The notes beneath the pieces were generated by a model. That model had not been told where the DNA came from. It ran no database searches and saw only the letters and a program-made list of their open reading frames with translations. The translations under genes and the position numbers were made by a program. Positions 53,719 through 61,633 of a DNA stretch of 64,000 bases are shown here, piece by piece (the first letter of the stretch is position 1; each line of letters starts with the position of its first letter). Location of the stretch: NCBI GenBank assembly GCA_000244995.1, contig CM001438.1:1-64000 (forward strand). Direction: 5' to 3'. The DNA comes from Burkholderiales bacterium JOSHI_001. Lineage in GTDB: Bacteria > Pseudomonadota > Gammaproteobacteria > Burkholderiales > Burkholderiaceae_C.

Positions 53719-54486
53719 ATGTCGCGCATCTTTTGCATCGCCAACCAGAAGGGTGGGGTCGGCAAGACCACCACCACCGTCAACCTGGCCGCCGGCCTGG
53801 CCCAGCTGAAGCAGCGGGTGCTGGTGGTGGACCTGGACCCGCAGGGCAATGCCACCATGGGTTCGGGCGTGGACAAGCGCAAGCTGGACCTGAGCGTTTA
53901 CGACGTGCTGCTGGGCGAAGCCTCGGTGCGGGAAGCGCGCTCGGAAGCCACCCCGGGCGGCTACGACGTGCTGGGGGCCAACCGCGAACTGGCCGGCGCT
54001 GAAGTGGAATTGGTGAACCTGGACGAGCGCAACATCCGCCTGCGCAAGGCCCTGGCCGAAGTGTCCGAGGCCTACGACTTCGTGCTGATCGACTGCCCGC
54101 CGTCCTTGAGCCTGCTCACGCTGAACGGCCTGTGCAGCGCCCACGGCGTGATCGTGCCCATGCAATGCGAGTACTTCGCGCTGGAGGGCCTGTCCGACCT
54201 GGTGAACACCATCAAGCAGGTGCATGCCAACCTGAACCCGAAGCTGGAAATCATCGGCCTGCTGCGGGTGATGTACGACCCGCGCATCACCCTGCAAAGC
54301 CAGGTGAGTGAACAGCTGAAGGCGCACTTCGGCGACAAGGTCTTCGACACCGTCATCCCGCGCAATGTGCGCCTGGCGGAGGCGCCCAGCTATGGCAAAC
54401 CGGGGGTGGTGTTCGACCCGGCGTCCAAGGGCGCCCAGGCCTTCGTGCAGTTCGCGGCGGAGATGGTGAAGCGCTTGGGCCGTTAG
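53719..54486 (+). CDS. parA: Chromosome-partitioning ATPase ParA (Soj)
   Basis: This 255-residue protein has the deviant Walker A KGGVGKTTTT (Lys11 and Lys16), DLDPQGNATMG (Walker A') and DFVLIDCPPSLSLLTLN (Walker B region), the hallmarks of chromosomal ParA. ParA forms a nucleoid-bound gradient that moves ParB-parS complexes. The start ATG at 53719 follows GGAGCACC. Unlike the usual arrangement its parB partner is not next door but 3.9 kb away, after argC and two PEP-CTERM genes. Confidence 0.98.
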   Translation: MSRIFCIANQKGGVGKTTTTVNLAAGLAQLKQRVLVVDLDPQGNATMGSGVDKRKLDLSVYDVLLGEASVREARSEATPGGYDVLGANRELAGAEVELVNLDERNIRLRKALAEVSEAYDFVLIDCPPSLSLLTLNGLCSAHGVIVPMQCEYFALEGLSDLVNTIKQVHANLNPKLEIIGLLRVMYDPRITLQSQVSEQLKAHFGDKVFDTVIPRNVRLAEAPSYGKPGVVFDPASKGAQAFVQFAAEMVKRLGR

Positions 54487-54565
54487 CTGCGGTTGGCTGC
54501 GTTCGGCAGGTTGCAGACCTTCCATGGCTGCGTGCCAAGTTCAGCGCGAGGCGCGCTGCGCCGTA

Positions 54566-54629
54566 CTCGCTTTGCTCCGTGTCCCCCGCCGGCCTGCGGC
54601 CGGCTCCTCCTTGACCTGCGCAAAGCGAG
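54566..54629 (-). repeat. Structured intergenic repeat, copy A
   Basis: Read on the minus strand: outer arm CTCGCTTTGC, then a block ending in AAGGAGGAG, an inner hairpin GCCGGCC-loop-GGCCGGC, the block GGGGGACACGGAGCAAA and the closing outer arm GCAAAGCGAG. It shares the two conserved blocks with copy B on the opposite strand, while the stem sequences differ and keep pairing. It lies 80 bp after parA. The remainder of the 54487-55021 gap shows no gene. Confidence 0.75.
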
Positions 54630-54699
54630 CACGGCACATCGCTCCCGAACCTACGGTGGCGTGCCGCCGACCGCATGCCACGCTAGTGCCGGCAGTGAT

Positions 54700-54782
54700 G
54701 GGCTGGGGCCTATTTGCGTAAGTAAAGGAGGAGGACCCGCGTCAGCGGGTCCGGGGGACATGGAGCAAAAAGGCCCCAGCCC
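54700..54782 (+). repeat. Structured intergenic repeat, copy B
   Basis: The outer arms GGGCTGGGGCCT (54700-54711) and AGGCCCCAGCCC (54771-54782) are perfect 12-mers. TTTGC (54713-54717) can pair with GCAAA (54765-54769). The inner hairpin is GGACCCGC-GTCA-GCGGGTCC (54733-54752). The unpaired conserved blocks are AAGGAGGAG (54725-54733) and GGGGGACATGGAGCAAA (54753-54769), which differ from copy A by a single base in the second block. The two copies are inverted relative to each other. Confidence 0.75.
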
Positions 54783-55021
54783 AGCGCTGCCTACGCGCCA
54801 ATCACAGCACGAACAGCGGACCGTCGCCGAGCGGCCGCAACGTGCCGAACGTGACCCCACCCGGTGAAGTCGATCCCCCCGCACCCACGGATTGGATGAG
54901 CCATTTCGTCCCAGCTTCAGGCGTAACCCCATGGACGCCAGATGGCCATTGCCTTTGACGCCCGCCGGTACAGCCCTCGACGGTTTCCGGCGCCACATCG
55001 GTCAATGTTGGGAGGCTCCTC

Positions 55022-55885
55022 GTGCACATTTCGCGCAACACCACCATCGTTCGCTCCCTCGCCGCTTGGGCCCTGGCAGGCGCCTCGGCGCTGGCCCAGG
55101 CCGGTCCCGTCGGCTACACCGCCTGGGACGTGTCCGGCAACGACAAGCTGCTGCGCATCGACCTGGCCACCGGCGCGGGCACGGTCGTCGGCAGCAACAT
55201 CGGCTTCTCCGATGTGGACGGCATGTCCTTTGACGGCAGTGGCCGGCTCTGGGGCGTGGACGACGACACCAACCGCCTGCTTCAGATCGACCTGAACACC
55301 GGCGTGGGCACGGCCGTGGGCAGTTTTGGCAGCGGCTTCAACGACATGGGCCTGGCCTTCGGCAACGGCGTCATGTACATGGCCGCCACCGACAGCGCCG
55401 GCGTCGTGGGGTCGTTGTACACCGTCAACACCGGCACCGGCGCCGCGTCCCTGGTGGGCGCCTTCGGCTTCAACAATGCGGGCCAGCGCCTGCGCGTGCG
55501 CAGCCTGGGCTTCTACAACGGCGTGCTGTATGGCTGGTCCAACCGTGACACCGTGCTCACCATCAACACCAGCACCGGCGCCGCCACCACCGTGGGCGCC
55601 TTCGGATTCCCCAGCCTGGTGATCGGCCAGGACGGCTTCGACATCGACCCGGCCACCGGCATCGGCTGGTCGGTGGCGGAAGTCGAGAACCGCACCTACA
55701 CCCTGAACCTGCAAACCGGCGCGGCCAGCATCGTGGCCAGTTCGCTCAGTTGTGATGGCGGATCCTGCAGCGCCGGCGGTTTCAACAGCCTGGCCATCCA
55801 GGCCGTGCCCGAACCGGGCAGCCTGGGCCTGTTGCTGGCCGGTATGGGCAGCCTGGGCTGGGTGAACCGCCGCCGCCGCGGCTGA
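55022..55885 (+). CDS. PEP-CTERM exported protein with propeller-like repeats
   Basis: This 287-residue protein starts at a GTG 6 bases after GGAGG, with a signal peptide (SLAAWALAGASALAQAG). The body consists of repeated units such as LLRIDLATGAGTVVG, LLQIDLNTGVGTAVG, LYTVNTGTGAASLVG and VLTINTSTGAATTVG, suggesting a beta-propeller-type surface protein. The C-terminus is a PEP-CTERM tail: VPEPGSLGLLLAGMGSLGW then RRRRG. It would be cleaved by an exosortase encoded elsewhere. It is placed between parA and argC, convergent with argC. Confidence 0.9.
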   Translation: MHISRNTTIVRSLAAWALAGASALAQAGPVGYTAWDVSGNDKLLRIDLATGAGTVVGSNIGFSDVDGMSFDGSGRLWGVDDDTNRLLQIDLNTGVGTAVGSFGSGFNDMGLAFGNGVMYMAATDSAGVVGSLYTVNTGTGAASLVGAFGFNNAGQRLRVRSLGFYNGVLYGWSNRDTVLTINTSTGAATTVGAFGFPSLVIGQDGFDIDPATGIGWSVAEVENRTYTLNLQTGAASIVASSLSCDGGSCSAGGFNSLAIQAVPEPGSLGLLLAGMGSLGWVNRRRRG

Positions 55886-55912
55886 ACCCGCGATGATGTC
55901 GGGGCGGGGCGC

Positions 55913-56854
55913 CTACAGCCCCAGCCCTTCGTCCAGCCCCAGGTGCACGTTCATGCACTGCACCGCGGCGCCGCTGGCGCCCTTGCCCAGGTTGTCGATG
56001 CGGCCGATCAGCACCGCCTGCCGGTCGTCGGCAAAGACGAAGATCTCGCAGCGGTTGCTGTCGTTGCAGGCCTGCACGTCCAGGAAGCCCGACTCCAGCG
56101 TGGCCGGGTCGGACAGCGGCATCACCTTCACGAAGCGCTCGTCGGCATAACGCTCTGCCAGTGCACGCTGCAGGGCCGTACCATCCGTTCCAGCCTTCAA
56201 TTGGCTGAAATGTAAGGGCACACTGACAGCCAAACCCTTGTAGAAATTGCCCACCACCGGCATGAACACCGGCTTGGTGGTGATGCCTGTGTGGGCCATC
56301 ATTTCCGGGATGTGCTTGTGCGCCAGGCTCAGGCCGTAGGGCCGGGGCGACTGCAGCTTCGGGTCACCGCCGGCTTCGTACTGTTCGATCATCTTCTTGC
56401 CGCCGCCCGAATAACCGGTGATGGACGTGGCGCTGACCGGCAGGTTCGCCGGAACCAGGCCCGCATCCACCAGCGGGCGCAGCATCAGGATGAAGGGCGT
56501 GGCGTGGCAACCCGGGTTGGCAATGCGCTTGCCGGCGCGCAACTTGGCGCGCTGGTCGGGTGCCACTTCCGGCATGCCGAAGGCCCAGCCCGGCGCGGTG
56601 CGGTGCGCCGTGCTGGCGTCGATCAGGCAGGTGGTGGGGTTGTTCACCAGCGCGGCGGCTTCGCGCGCGGCGGCGTCGGGCAGGCACAGGAAGGCCACGT
56701 CGGCGGCGTTCAGCAGCCGGGCGCGTTCGGCGGCGTCCTTGCGCTTGTCGGCGTCAATGCGCAGCACTTCCACATCGCCGCGGCGGGCCAGCATCTCGTG
56801 GATGCGCAGGCCCGTCGTGCCTTCCTGGCCGTCAACGAAGATGCGAAACGCCAT
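55913..56854 (-). CDS. argC: N-acetyl-gamma-glutamyl-phosphate reductase, type 2 ArgC
   Basis: This 313-residue enzyme reduces N-acetylglutamyl phosphate to the semialdehyde with NADPH in arginine synthesis. The short type 2 form is recognised from VDGQEGTTGLRIHEML (nucleotide-binding N-terminus), DASTAHRT, the catalytic Cys in RIANPGCHATPFILMLRPL, SGGGKKMIEQYE and LAHKHIPEM. It is flanked on both sides by PEP-CTERM genes and interrupts the parA-parB interval. An upstream start at 56863 would add three residues. Confidence 0.97.
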   Translation of the reverse strand: MAFRIFVDGQEGTTGLRIHEMLARRGDVEVLRIDADKRKDAAERARLLNAADVAFLCLPDAAAREAAALVNNPTTCLIDASTAHRTAPGWAFGMPEVAPDQRAKLRAGKRIANPGCHATPFILMLRPLVDAGLVPANLPVSATSITGYSGGGKKMIEQYEAGGDPKLQSPRPYGLSLAHKHIPEMMAHTGITTKPVFMPVVGNFYKGLAVSVPLHFSQLKAGTDGTALQRALAERYADERFVKVMPLSDPATLESGFLDVQACNDSNRCEIFVFADDRQAVLIGRIDNLGKGASGAAVQCMNVHLGLDEGLGL

Positions 56855-56924
56855 GATGCCCAATGTCCCGGTAGCCGGCGCCCACCCGGGGTGGCGGGCG
56901 CGTCAGCCGGCAAGCATAAGGCAA

Positions 56925-56940
56925 GCGCCCGCAGGGGCGC
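56925..56940 (-). terminator. Short hairpin after a PEP-CTERM gene
   Basis: GCGCCC and GGGCGC flank GCAG, 6 bp past the stop of the minus-strand PEP-CTERM gene. On that strand the hairpin is followed by TTGCCTT. A weak terminator at best. Confidence 0.4.
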
Positions 56941-56945
56941 GGGGA

Positions 56946-57614
56946 TCAGCCGCGCTTCACCTGGCTGCGGCGCCCGCCCAGCGTGCCCACCGCCATCAGG
57001 CCGGCCAGCACCAGCGCGATGGAGCCGGGCTCGGGCACCGCGGCCACCTGGGTGTTCATCTGCACCGCGTCCAGAAAGGCACTGGTGTCGCCGAAGGTGC
57101 CGAAGTCGCCCAGTCCGCGAAAGGCCAGTGTGTGGTTGCCGGCGGTCAGCGCGCCCAGCGACAGGTTCATTGCCTGCCAGCCGCTGCCAGCGGCGGCCAC
57201 CGTGCCCACGGCCTGGTTGTCCACCAGCACCTGCACGCTCTGGCCGGGCTGGTAGCCGGGGCGCAGCGCCAGCGCAAAGCCCAGGTCCACGGTGGCCGCC
57301 TGGTCCAGCGTGAAAGCCTGGCTCAGCGCTTCAGTGGCGGTCTGCAAGAAGGCGAAGTGCGTGCCTTCGTAGGCGCTCAGCATGCTGTAGTTGCCGGCCA
57401 CGCCGGTGCCGGCGCCGAAGCTCCAGCCCATGCTGGCGCCGGTGGGGGCGTAGAAGAAGGTGACGTTGCCGTCACTGCCCACGAAGCCGGCCGAATCGAA
57501 GTTGCTTTCAAAGCCGGCGTTCTGCAGCGCCACAGGTGCGGCCTCGGCCAGGGACGCCAGGCTTAGCAGTGCCACGGCCAGGGTGCGGGCCAACGCGGTG
57601 GGGCGGAAGGTCAA
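56946..57614 (-). CDS. PEP-CTERM exported protein
   Basis: This is a protein of about 222 residues. The TTG at 57614 follows GGAGAA and opens a signal peptide (LARTLAVALLSLASLAEA); a TTG four codons earlier is the alternative. The body (VALQNAGFESNFDSAGF, then SYNM-like strands, LRPGYQPGQSVQVLVDNQAVG and LTAGNHTLAFRGLG) looks like a jelly-roll carbohydrate-binding-type fold common in this class. The sorting tail is VPEPGSIALVLAGLMAVGTLGGRR. It is co-directional with argC and ends 92 bp before the argC start, so argC lies downstream of it. Confidence 0.88.
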   Translation of the reverse strand: MTFRPTALARTLAVALLSLASLAEAAPVALQNAGFESNFDSAGFVGSDGNVTFFYAPTGASMGWSFGAGTGVAGNYSMLSAYEGTHFAFLQTATEALSQAFTLDQAATVDLGFALALRPGYQPGQSVQVLVDNQAVGTVAAAGSGWQAMNLSLGALTAGNHTLAFRGLGDFGTFGDTSAFLDAVQMNTQVAAVPEPGSIALVLAGLMAVGTLGGRRSQVKRG

Positions 57615-57808
57615 GGTATTCTCCAACGAGGGTGTGTTTGTGGGTGATCGTCTGTCTACGCCCGAAACCGCGCGTCAAAGGATCATGCCCGCGCCCCTGC
57701 GGCTTCGACACGCCCGCTCCCCCGTTCCGGCGCCGTGCAGGCGCGGGGGGAGCAGGCCGCAGCAGCGGCACAATTTCACAGTCGCCAAGCTCTTCACCCC
57801 ACGCCCGC

Positions 57809-58354
57809 ATGAGCAACCCACCGCCGCCCCCCGTGCTGCTGCTGCCGGGCTGGCAGGACAGCGGCCCCGCGCACTGGCAGTCGCGCTGGCAAGTGCTGCA
57901 CGGCTTTGAACGCGTGGAGCAGGACGACTGGTGGTGGCCCCGGCGCGGCGACTGGATGGCCCGGTTGGAGGATGTGCTGCTGGCCCAACCGCAGCCCGCG
58001 CTGCTGGTGGCCCACAGCCTGGGCTGCCACCTGGTGGCGGCCTGGGCCGCGCACACGCAGCAGGCGGGCCGGGTGCGCGGTGCACTGCTGGTGGCGCCAC
58101 CGGACACCGAGCGCGAGGATTTCCCGCCCAACCTGACCACCTGGCGCCCCATGCTGCGCCAGCGCCTGCCCTTTGCCACCACGCTGGTGGCCAGCCGCGA
58201 CGACCCCTACGGCAGCTTCGACCGCGCCGCCGCGCTGGCCGCCGACTGGGGCGCCACGCTGCACGACATTGGCGCGCGCGGCCATGTGAACGCCGAATCC
58301 GGCCTGGGCGACTGGCCCGAGGGCCTGGCGCTGCTGCAGGCGCTGGATGGCTGA
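57809..58354 (+). CDS. RBBP9/YdeN-family serine hydrolase
   Basis: This small 181-residue alpha/beta hydrolase opens with VLLLPGWQDSGPAHWQSRW, the RBBP9/YdeN signature. The nucleophile elbow is VAHSLGCHL, the acid lies in SRDDPY and the His in GARGHVNAESGLGDWPEG. Cytoplasmic, with unknown substrate. This gene commonly sits between parA and parB in related Burkholderiales and is 12 bp upstream of parB here. Its place suggests that the argC/PEP-CTERM block was inserted between parA and it. Confidence 0.93.
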   Translation: MSNPPPPPVLLLPGWQDSGPAHWQSRWQVLHGFERVEQDDWWWPRRGDWMARLEDVLLAQPQPALLVAHSLGCHLVAAWAAHTQQAGRVRGALLVAPPDTEREDFPPNLTTWRPMLRQRLPFATTLVASRDDPYGSFDRAAALAADWGATLHDIGARGHVNAESGLGDWPEGLALLQALDG

Positions 58355-58366
58355 CAATCGCGCCCC

Positions 58367-59266
58367 ATGGCAACCAAGAAGACCAAAGGCCTGGGGCTGG
58401 GCCTGGAGGCATTGCTGGGCCCCACCGTCAGCGACGCGCCCGCCGCGCCGCGCGACGAAGCCCCGCGCACCCTCAAGCTCACGCAACTGCAGCCCGGCAG
58501 GTACCAGCCGCGCACCCGCATGGACGAGGGCAGCCTGTACGAGCTGGCCGAGAGCATCAAGAGCCAGGGCGTGATGCAGCCCATCCTGGTCCGGCCGGTG
58601 GCCGGTGGCGGGCACGAAATCATCGCCGGCGAACGGCGCTTCCGCGCCGCGAAGCTGGCCGGCCTGGACGAGGTGCCGGTGCTGGTGAAGGCGGTGCCCG
58701 ACGAGGCCGCCGCGGTGATGGCGCTGATTGAAAACATCCAGCGCGAAGACCTGAACCCGCTGGAAGAAGCGCAGGGCCTGCAGCGGCTGGTGAACGAATT
58801 CAAGCTCACGCACGAGCAGGCCGCGCAGGCGGTGGGCCGTTCGCGCAGCGCCGCCAGCAACCTGCTGCGGCTGCTGAACCTGGCCGCGCCGGTGCAGCAG
58901 ATGCTGATGGCCGGCGACCTGGACATGGGCCATGCGCGCGCGCTGCTGGCCCTGGATGGCGCGCAGCAGATCTTGACCGCCACCGAGGTGGTGTCGAAAA
59001 AGCTGTCGGTGCGCGACGCCGAGAAGCTGGTGCACAAGGCCCAGAACGGCGGCGGCCGCCAGACCCCGTTGCTGCGCATGAAGAAGGACAAGTCGCGCGA
59101 CATCGTGCGGCTGGAAGAACAGCTGGCCGACGCGCTGACCGCGGCGGTGGACATCCGCATCCACCGCAAGACCAAGCGCGGCGAACAGGGCGAAATCGCC
59201 ATCGCATTCGGTTCGCTCGAAGAGCTGAACGGATTGCTTACCAAGCTGGGCGCCACCGATTCTTAG
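58367..59266 (+). CDS. parB: Chromosome-partitioning protein ParB (Spo0J)
   Basis: This 299-residue CTP-dependent DNA clamp binds parS and spreads. It shows an N-terminal basic ParA-interaction tail (KKTKGLGLGLEALLG), the ParB/Srx CTPase region with GHEIIAGERRFRAAKLAG (GERR motif) and ENIQREDLNPLEEAQ, the helix-turn-helix LTHEQAAQAVGRSRSAASNLLRLLNL, and a C-terminal dimerisation segment. The two parS palindromes at 52635 and 53590 are its expected targets. Confidence 0.98.
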   Translation: MATKKTKGLGLGLEALLGPTVSDAPAAPRDEAPRTLKLTQLQPGRYQPRTRMDEGSLYELAESIKSQGVMQPILVRPVAGGGHEIIAGERRFRAAKLAGLDEVPVLVKAVPDEAAAVMALIENIQREDLNPLEEAQGLQRLVNEFKLTHEQAAQAVGRSRSAASNLLRLLNLAAPVQQMLMAGDLDMGHARALLALDGAQQILTATEVVSKKLSVRDAEKLVHKAQNGGGRQTPLLRMKKDKSRDIVRLEEQLADALTAAVDIRIHRKTKRGEQGEIAIAFGSLEELNGLLTKLGATDS

Positions 59267-59684
59267 GTGTCAGCCCTGAGGCGCCGGTTCGGCGGGCCGT
59301 GACATTTACCCCCACCTGGCTTTAGAGTTTGGCGCATAGTTGGTGCCAGACAGGGTGCGTGTGCGCCGCAACGGTGCGTCAGGAATCTGCGGTCAACCGC
59401 AGGCCTGTACCCGCTGTTGAAGCTGCAGGCGTCAAGGCGCTGCGGGGCTGGCCCGCCACTTGCTGAGTCTGGATGAACAACCCACCTTTGCGGGGTTTAC
59501 TCGTCGGATTCACGCCCTCAGGATCGCTCAAGCTGGAGTCAAGAACACAACGCTGAACACACCGCCAACCTCGCCGGAAAGCTCTGATGACGCCTGGGCC
59601 AGTCAAGCCGGGACTTCATCAGAACTTCCCAGACGCTGACGGGACATCCTTCCCGCGCAGCGCCTTCCGACCAAGGAGGTCCGC
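59267..59684 (+). other. Long leader region between parB and prkA
   Basis: This 418-bp stretch has no gene. It holds a perfect hairpin CTGCGG-TCAA-CCGCAG (59387-59402) and a long-range inverted repeat CTGATGA (59584-59590) / TCATCAG (59616-59622), and ends in a near-ideal ribosome-binding site (AAGGAGGTCCGC) before prkA. A stress promoter is expected, since this cluster is controlled by RpoS or RpoN in other bacteria, but I could not identify one with confidence. Confidence 0.5.
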
Positions 59685-61607
59685 ATGGACGTGATCAGCA
59701 ACTTTGCCGCCCGCTACGAGCGCACCCGCGAAGAAGAAATCTCTCTCGAAGAGTATTTGGCGGAGTGCAAGCGCAACCCGCTGGCTTATGCCACCGCGGC
59801 CGAGCGCATGCTCAAGGCCATTGGCGAGCCCCAGATGGTGGACACCCGCAACGACGTGCGGCTGTCGCGCATCTTCGCCAACAAGGTCATCAAGATCTAC
59901 CCGGCCTTCGCCGAGTTCTACGGCATGGAAGACGCCATCGAACAGGTGGTGTCCTACTTCCGGCATGCCGCGCAGGGGCTGGAAGAAAAGAAGCAGGTGC
60001 TCTACCTGCTGGGTCCGGTGGGCGGCGGCAAGAGCAGCATCGCCGAACGCCTGAAGCAGCTGATGCAGGAAGTGCCCTTCTACGCGGTGAAGGGCTCGCC
60101 GGTGAATGAATCGCCGCTGGGCCTGTTCAACACCGAAGAGGACGGCCCCATCCTGGAAAAGGAATACGGCATTCCGCGCCGGTATCTGAACCGCGTGATG
60201 AGCCCCTGGGCCGTGAAGCGGCTGGATGAATTCGGCGGTGACATCCGCAAGTTCAAGGTCGTCAAGCGCTACCCCAGCATCCTGAAGCAGGTGGGCATCA
60301 GCAAGACCGAGCCGGGCGACGAGAACAACCAGGACATCAGCTCGCTGGTGGGCAAGGTGGACATCCGCAAGCTGGAAACCTACGCCCAGGACGACCCGGA
60401 CGCCTACAGCTACAGCGGTGGCCTGTGCCTGGCCAACCAGGGCCTGCTGGAATTCGTGGAAATGTTCAAGGCACCCATCAAGGTGCTTCACCCGCTGCTG
60501 ACCGCCACGCAGGAAGGCAATTACAAGGGCACCGAAGGTTTTGGCGCCATGCCCTATGACGGCATCATCCTCGCGCACAGCAATGAAAGCGAGTGGAAGA
60601 CCTTCCGCAACAACAAGAACAACGAAGCCTTCCTGGACCGCATCTACATCGTGAAGGTGCCGTACTGCCTGCGCGTTTCCGAGGAGGTGAAGATCTACGA
60701 AAAGTTGATCCGCGGCTCATCGCTGGCCGAGGCCAAGTGCGCCCCCGGCACGCTGAAGATGATGAGCCAGTTCGCCATCCTCACGCGGCTGAAGGAGCCG
60801 GAGAACAGCTCGCTGTTCTCCAAGATGCAGGTCTACGACGGCGACAACCTGAAGGACACCGACCCGCGCGCCAAGAGCTACCAGGAGTACCGCGACTACG
60901 CGGGCGTGGACGAAGGCATGACAGGCATTTCCACGCGCTTTGCCTACAAGATCATCTCCAAGGTCTTCAACTTCGACAGCCAGGAAGTGGCCGCCAACCC
61001 GGTGCACCTGATGTACGTGCTGGAGCAGCAGATCGAGCGCGAACAGTTCGCGCAGGAACTGGAGCAGAAGTACGTCGGCTTCATCAAGGAGCAACTGGCG
61101 CCGCGCTACGCCGAATTCATCGGCAAGGAAATCCAGACCGCCTACCTGGAAAGCTACAGCGAGTACGGCCAGAACATCTTCGACCGCTACGTCACCTACG
61201 CCGACTACTGGATCCAGGACCACGAGTACCGCGACACCGACACCGGCGAGGTGTTCGACCGCTCGGCACTGAACGCCGAACTGGAGAAGATCGAAAAGCC
61301 CGCGGGCATTGCCAACCCCAAGGACTTCCGCAACGAGATCGTCAACTTCGTGCTGCGCGCGCGCGCCAACAACGCCGGCAAGAACCCGAACTGGACCAGC
61401 TACGAAAAGCTGCGCTCGGTGATCGAGAAGAAGATGTTCAGCAACACCGAAGAGCTGCTGCCGGTCATCAGCTTCAACGCCAAGGCCAGCGCCGACGAAG
61501 CCAAGAAGCACGAGGACTTCGTGACCCGCATGGTCGAGAAGGGCTACACCAGCAAGCAGGTTCGTCTGCTGTGCGAGTGGTACCTGCGGGTCCGCAAATC
61601 AAGCTGA
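59685..61607 (+). CDS. prkA: PrkA/YeaG-family serine protein kinase
   Basis: This 640-residue protein has a PrkA AAA domain with the P-loop GPVGGGKSS (residues 110-118). A C-terminal kinase-like domain follows. Blocks such as GSPVNESPLGLF, YGIPRRYLNRVMSPWAVKRL and SYSGGLCLANQGLLEFVEMFKAPIKVLHPLL are near invariant in the family. In E. coli YeaG acts with YeaH under nutrient stress; whether the AAA or the kinase activity dominates is debated. It starts after a consensus ribosome-binding site and leads the conserved prkA-yeaH-spoVR cluster. Confidence 0.97.
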   Translation: MDVISNFAARYERTREEEISLEEYLAECKRNPLAYATAAERMLKAIGEPQMVDTRNDVRLSRIFANKVIKIYPAFAEFYGMEDAIEQVVSYFRHAAQGLEEKKQVLYLLGPVGGGKSSIAERLKQLMQEVPFYAVKGSPVNESPLGLFNTEEDGPILEKEYGIPRRYLNRVMSPWAVKRLDEFGGDIRKFKVVKRYPSILKQVGISKTEPGDENNQDISSLVGKVDIRKLETYAQDDPDAYSYSGGLCLANQGLLEFVEMFKAPIKVLHPLLTATQEGNYKGTEGFGAMPYDGIILAHSNESEWKTFRNNKNNEAFLDRIYIVKVPYCLRVSEEVKIYEKLIRGSSLAEAKCAPGTLKMMSQFAILTRLKEPENSSLFSKMQVYDGDNLKDTDPRAKSYQEYRDYAGVDEGMTGISTRFAYKIISKVFNFDSQEVAANPVHLMYVLEQQIEREQFAQELEQKYVGFIKEQLAPRYAEFIGKEIQTAYLESYSEYGQNIFDRYVTYADYWIQDHEYRDTDTGEVFDRSALNAELEKIEKPAGIANPKDFRNEIVNFVLRARANNAGKNPNWTSYEKLRSVIEKKMFSNTEELLPVISFNAKASADEAKKHEDFVTRMVEKGYTSKQVRLLCEWYLRVRKSS

Positions 61608-61633
61608 TCAACGCCTGAACCCGGGGGAACCGC

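Noticed and set aside
54760-54867. ORF starting MEQKGP inside repeat copy B with GGAGGAG upstream
   Set aside because: The ATG lies in the conserved repeat block GGGGGACATGGAGCAAA. Copy A has ACG at the same place, so a start codon is not conserved, and the downstream translation is low-complexity.
59328-59345. Sigma-54-like promoter (TTGGCGC ... TGGTGC) before prkA
   Set aside because: The prkA operon is RpoN-dependent in E. coli, but here the GG to GC spacing and the -12 TTGC do not fit the consensus.
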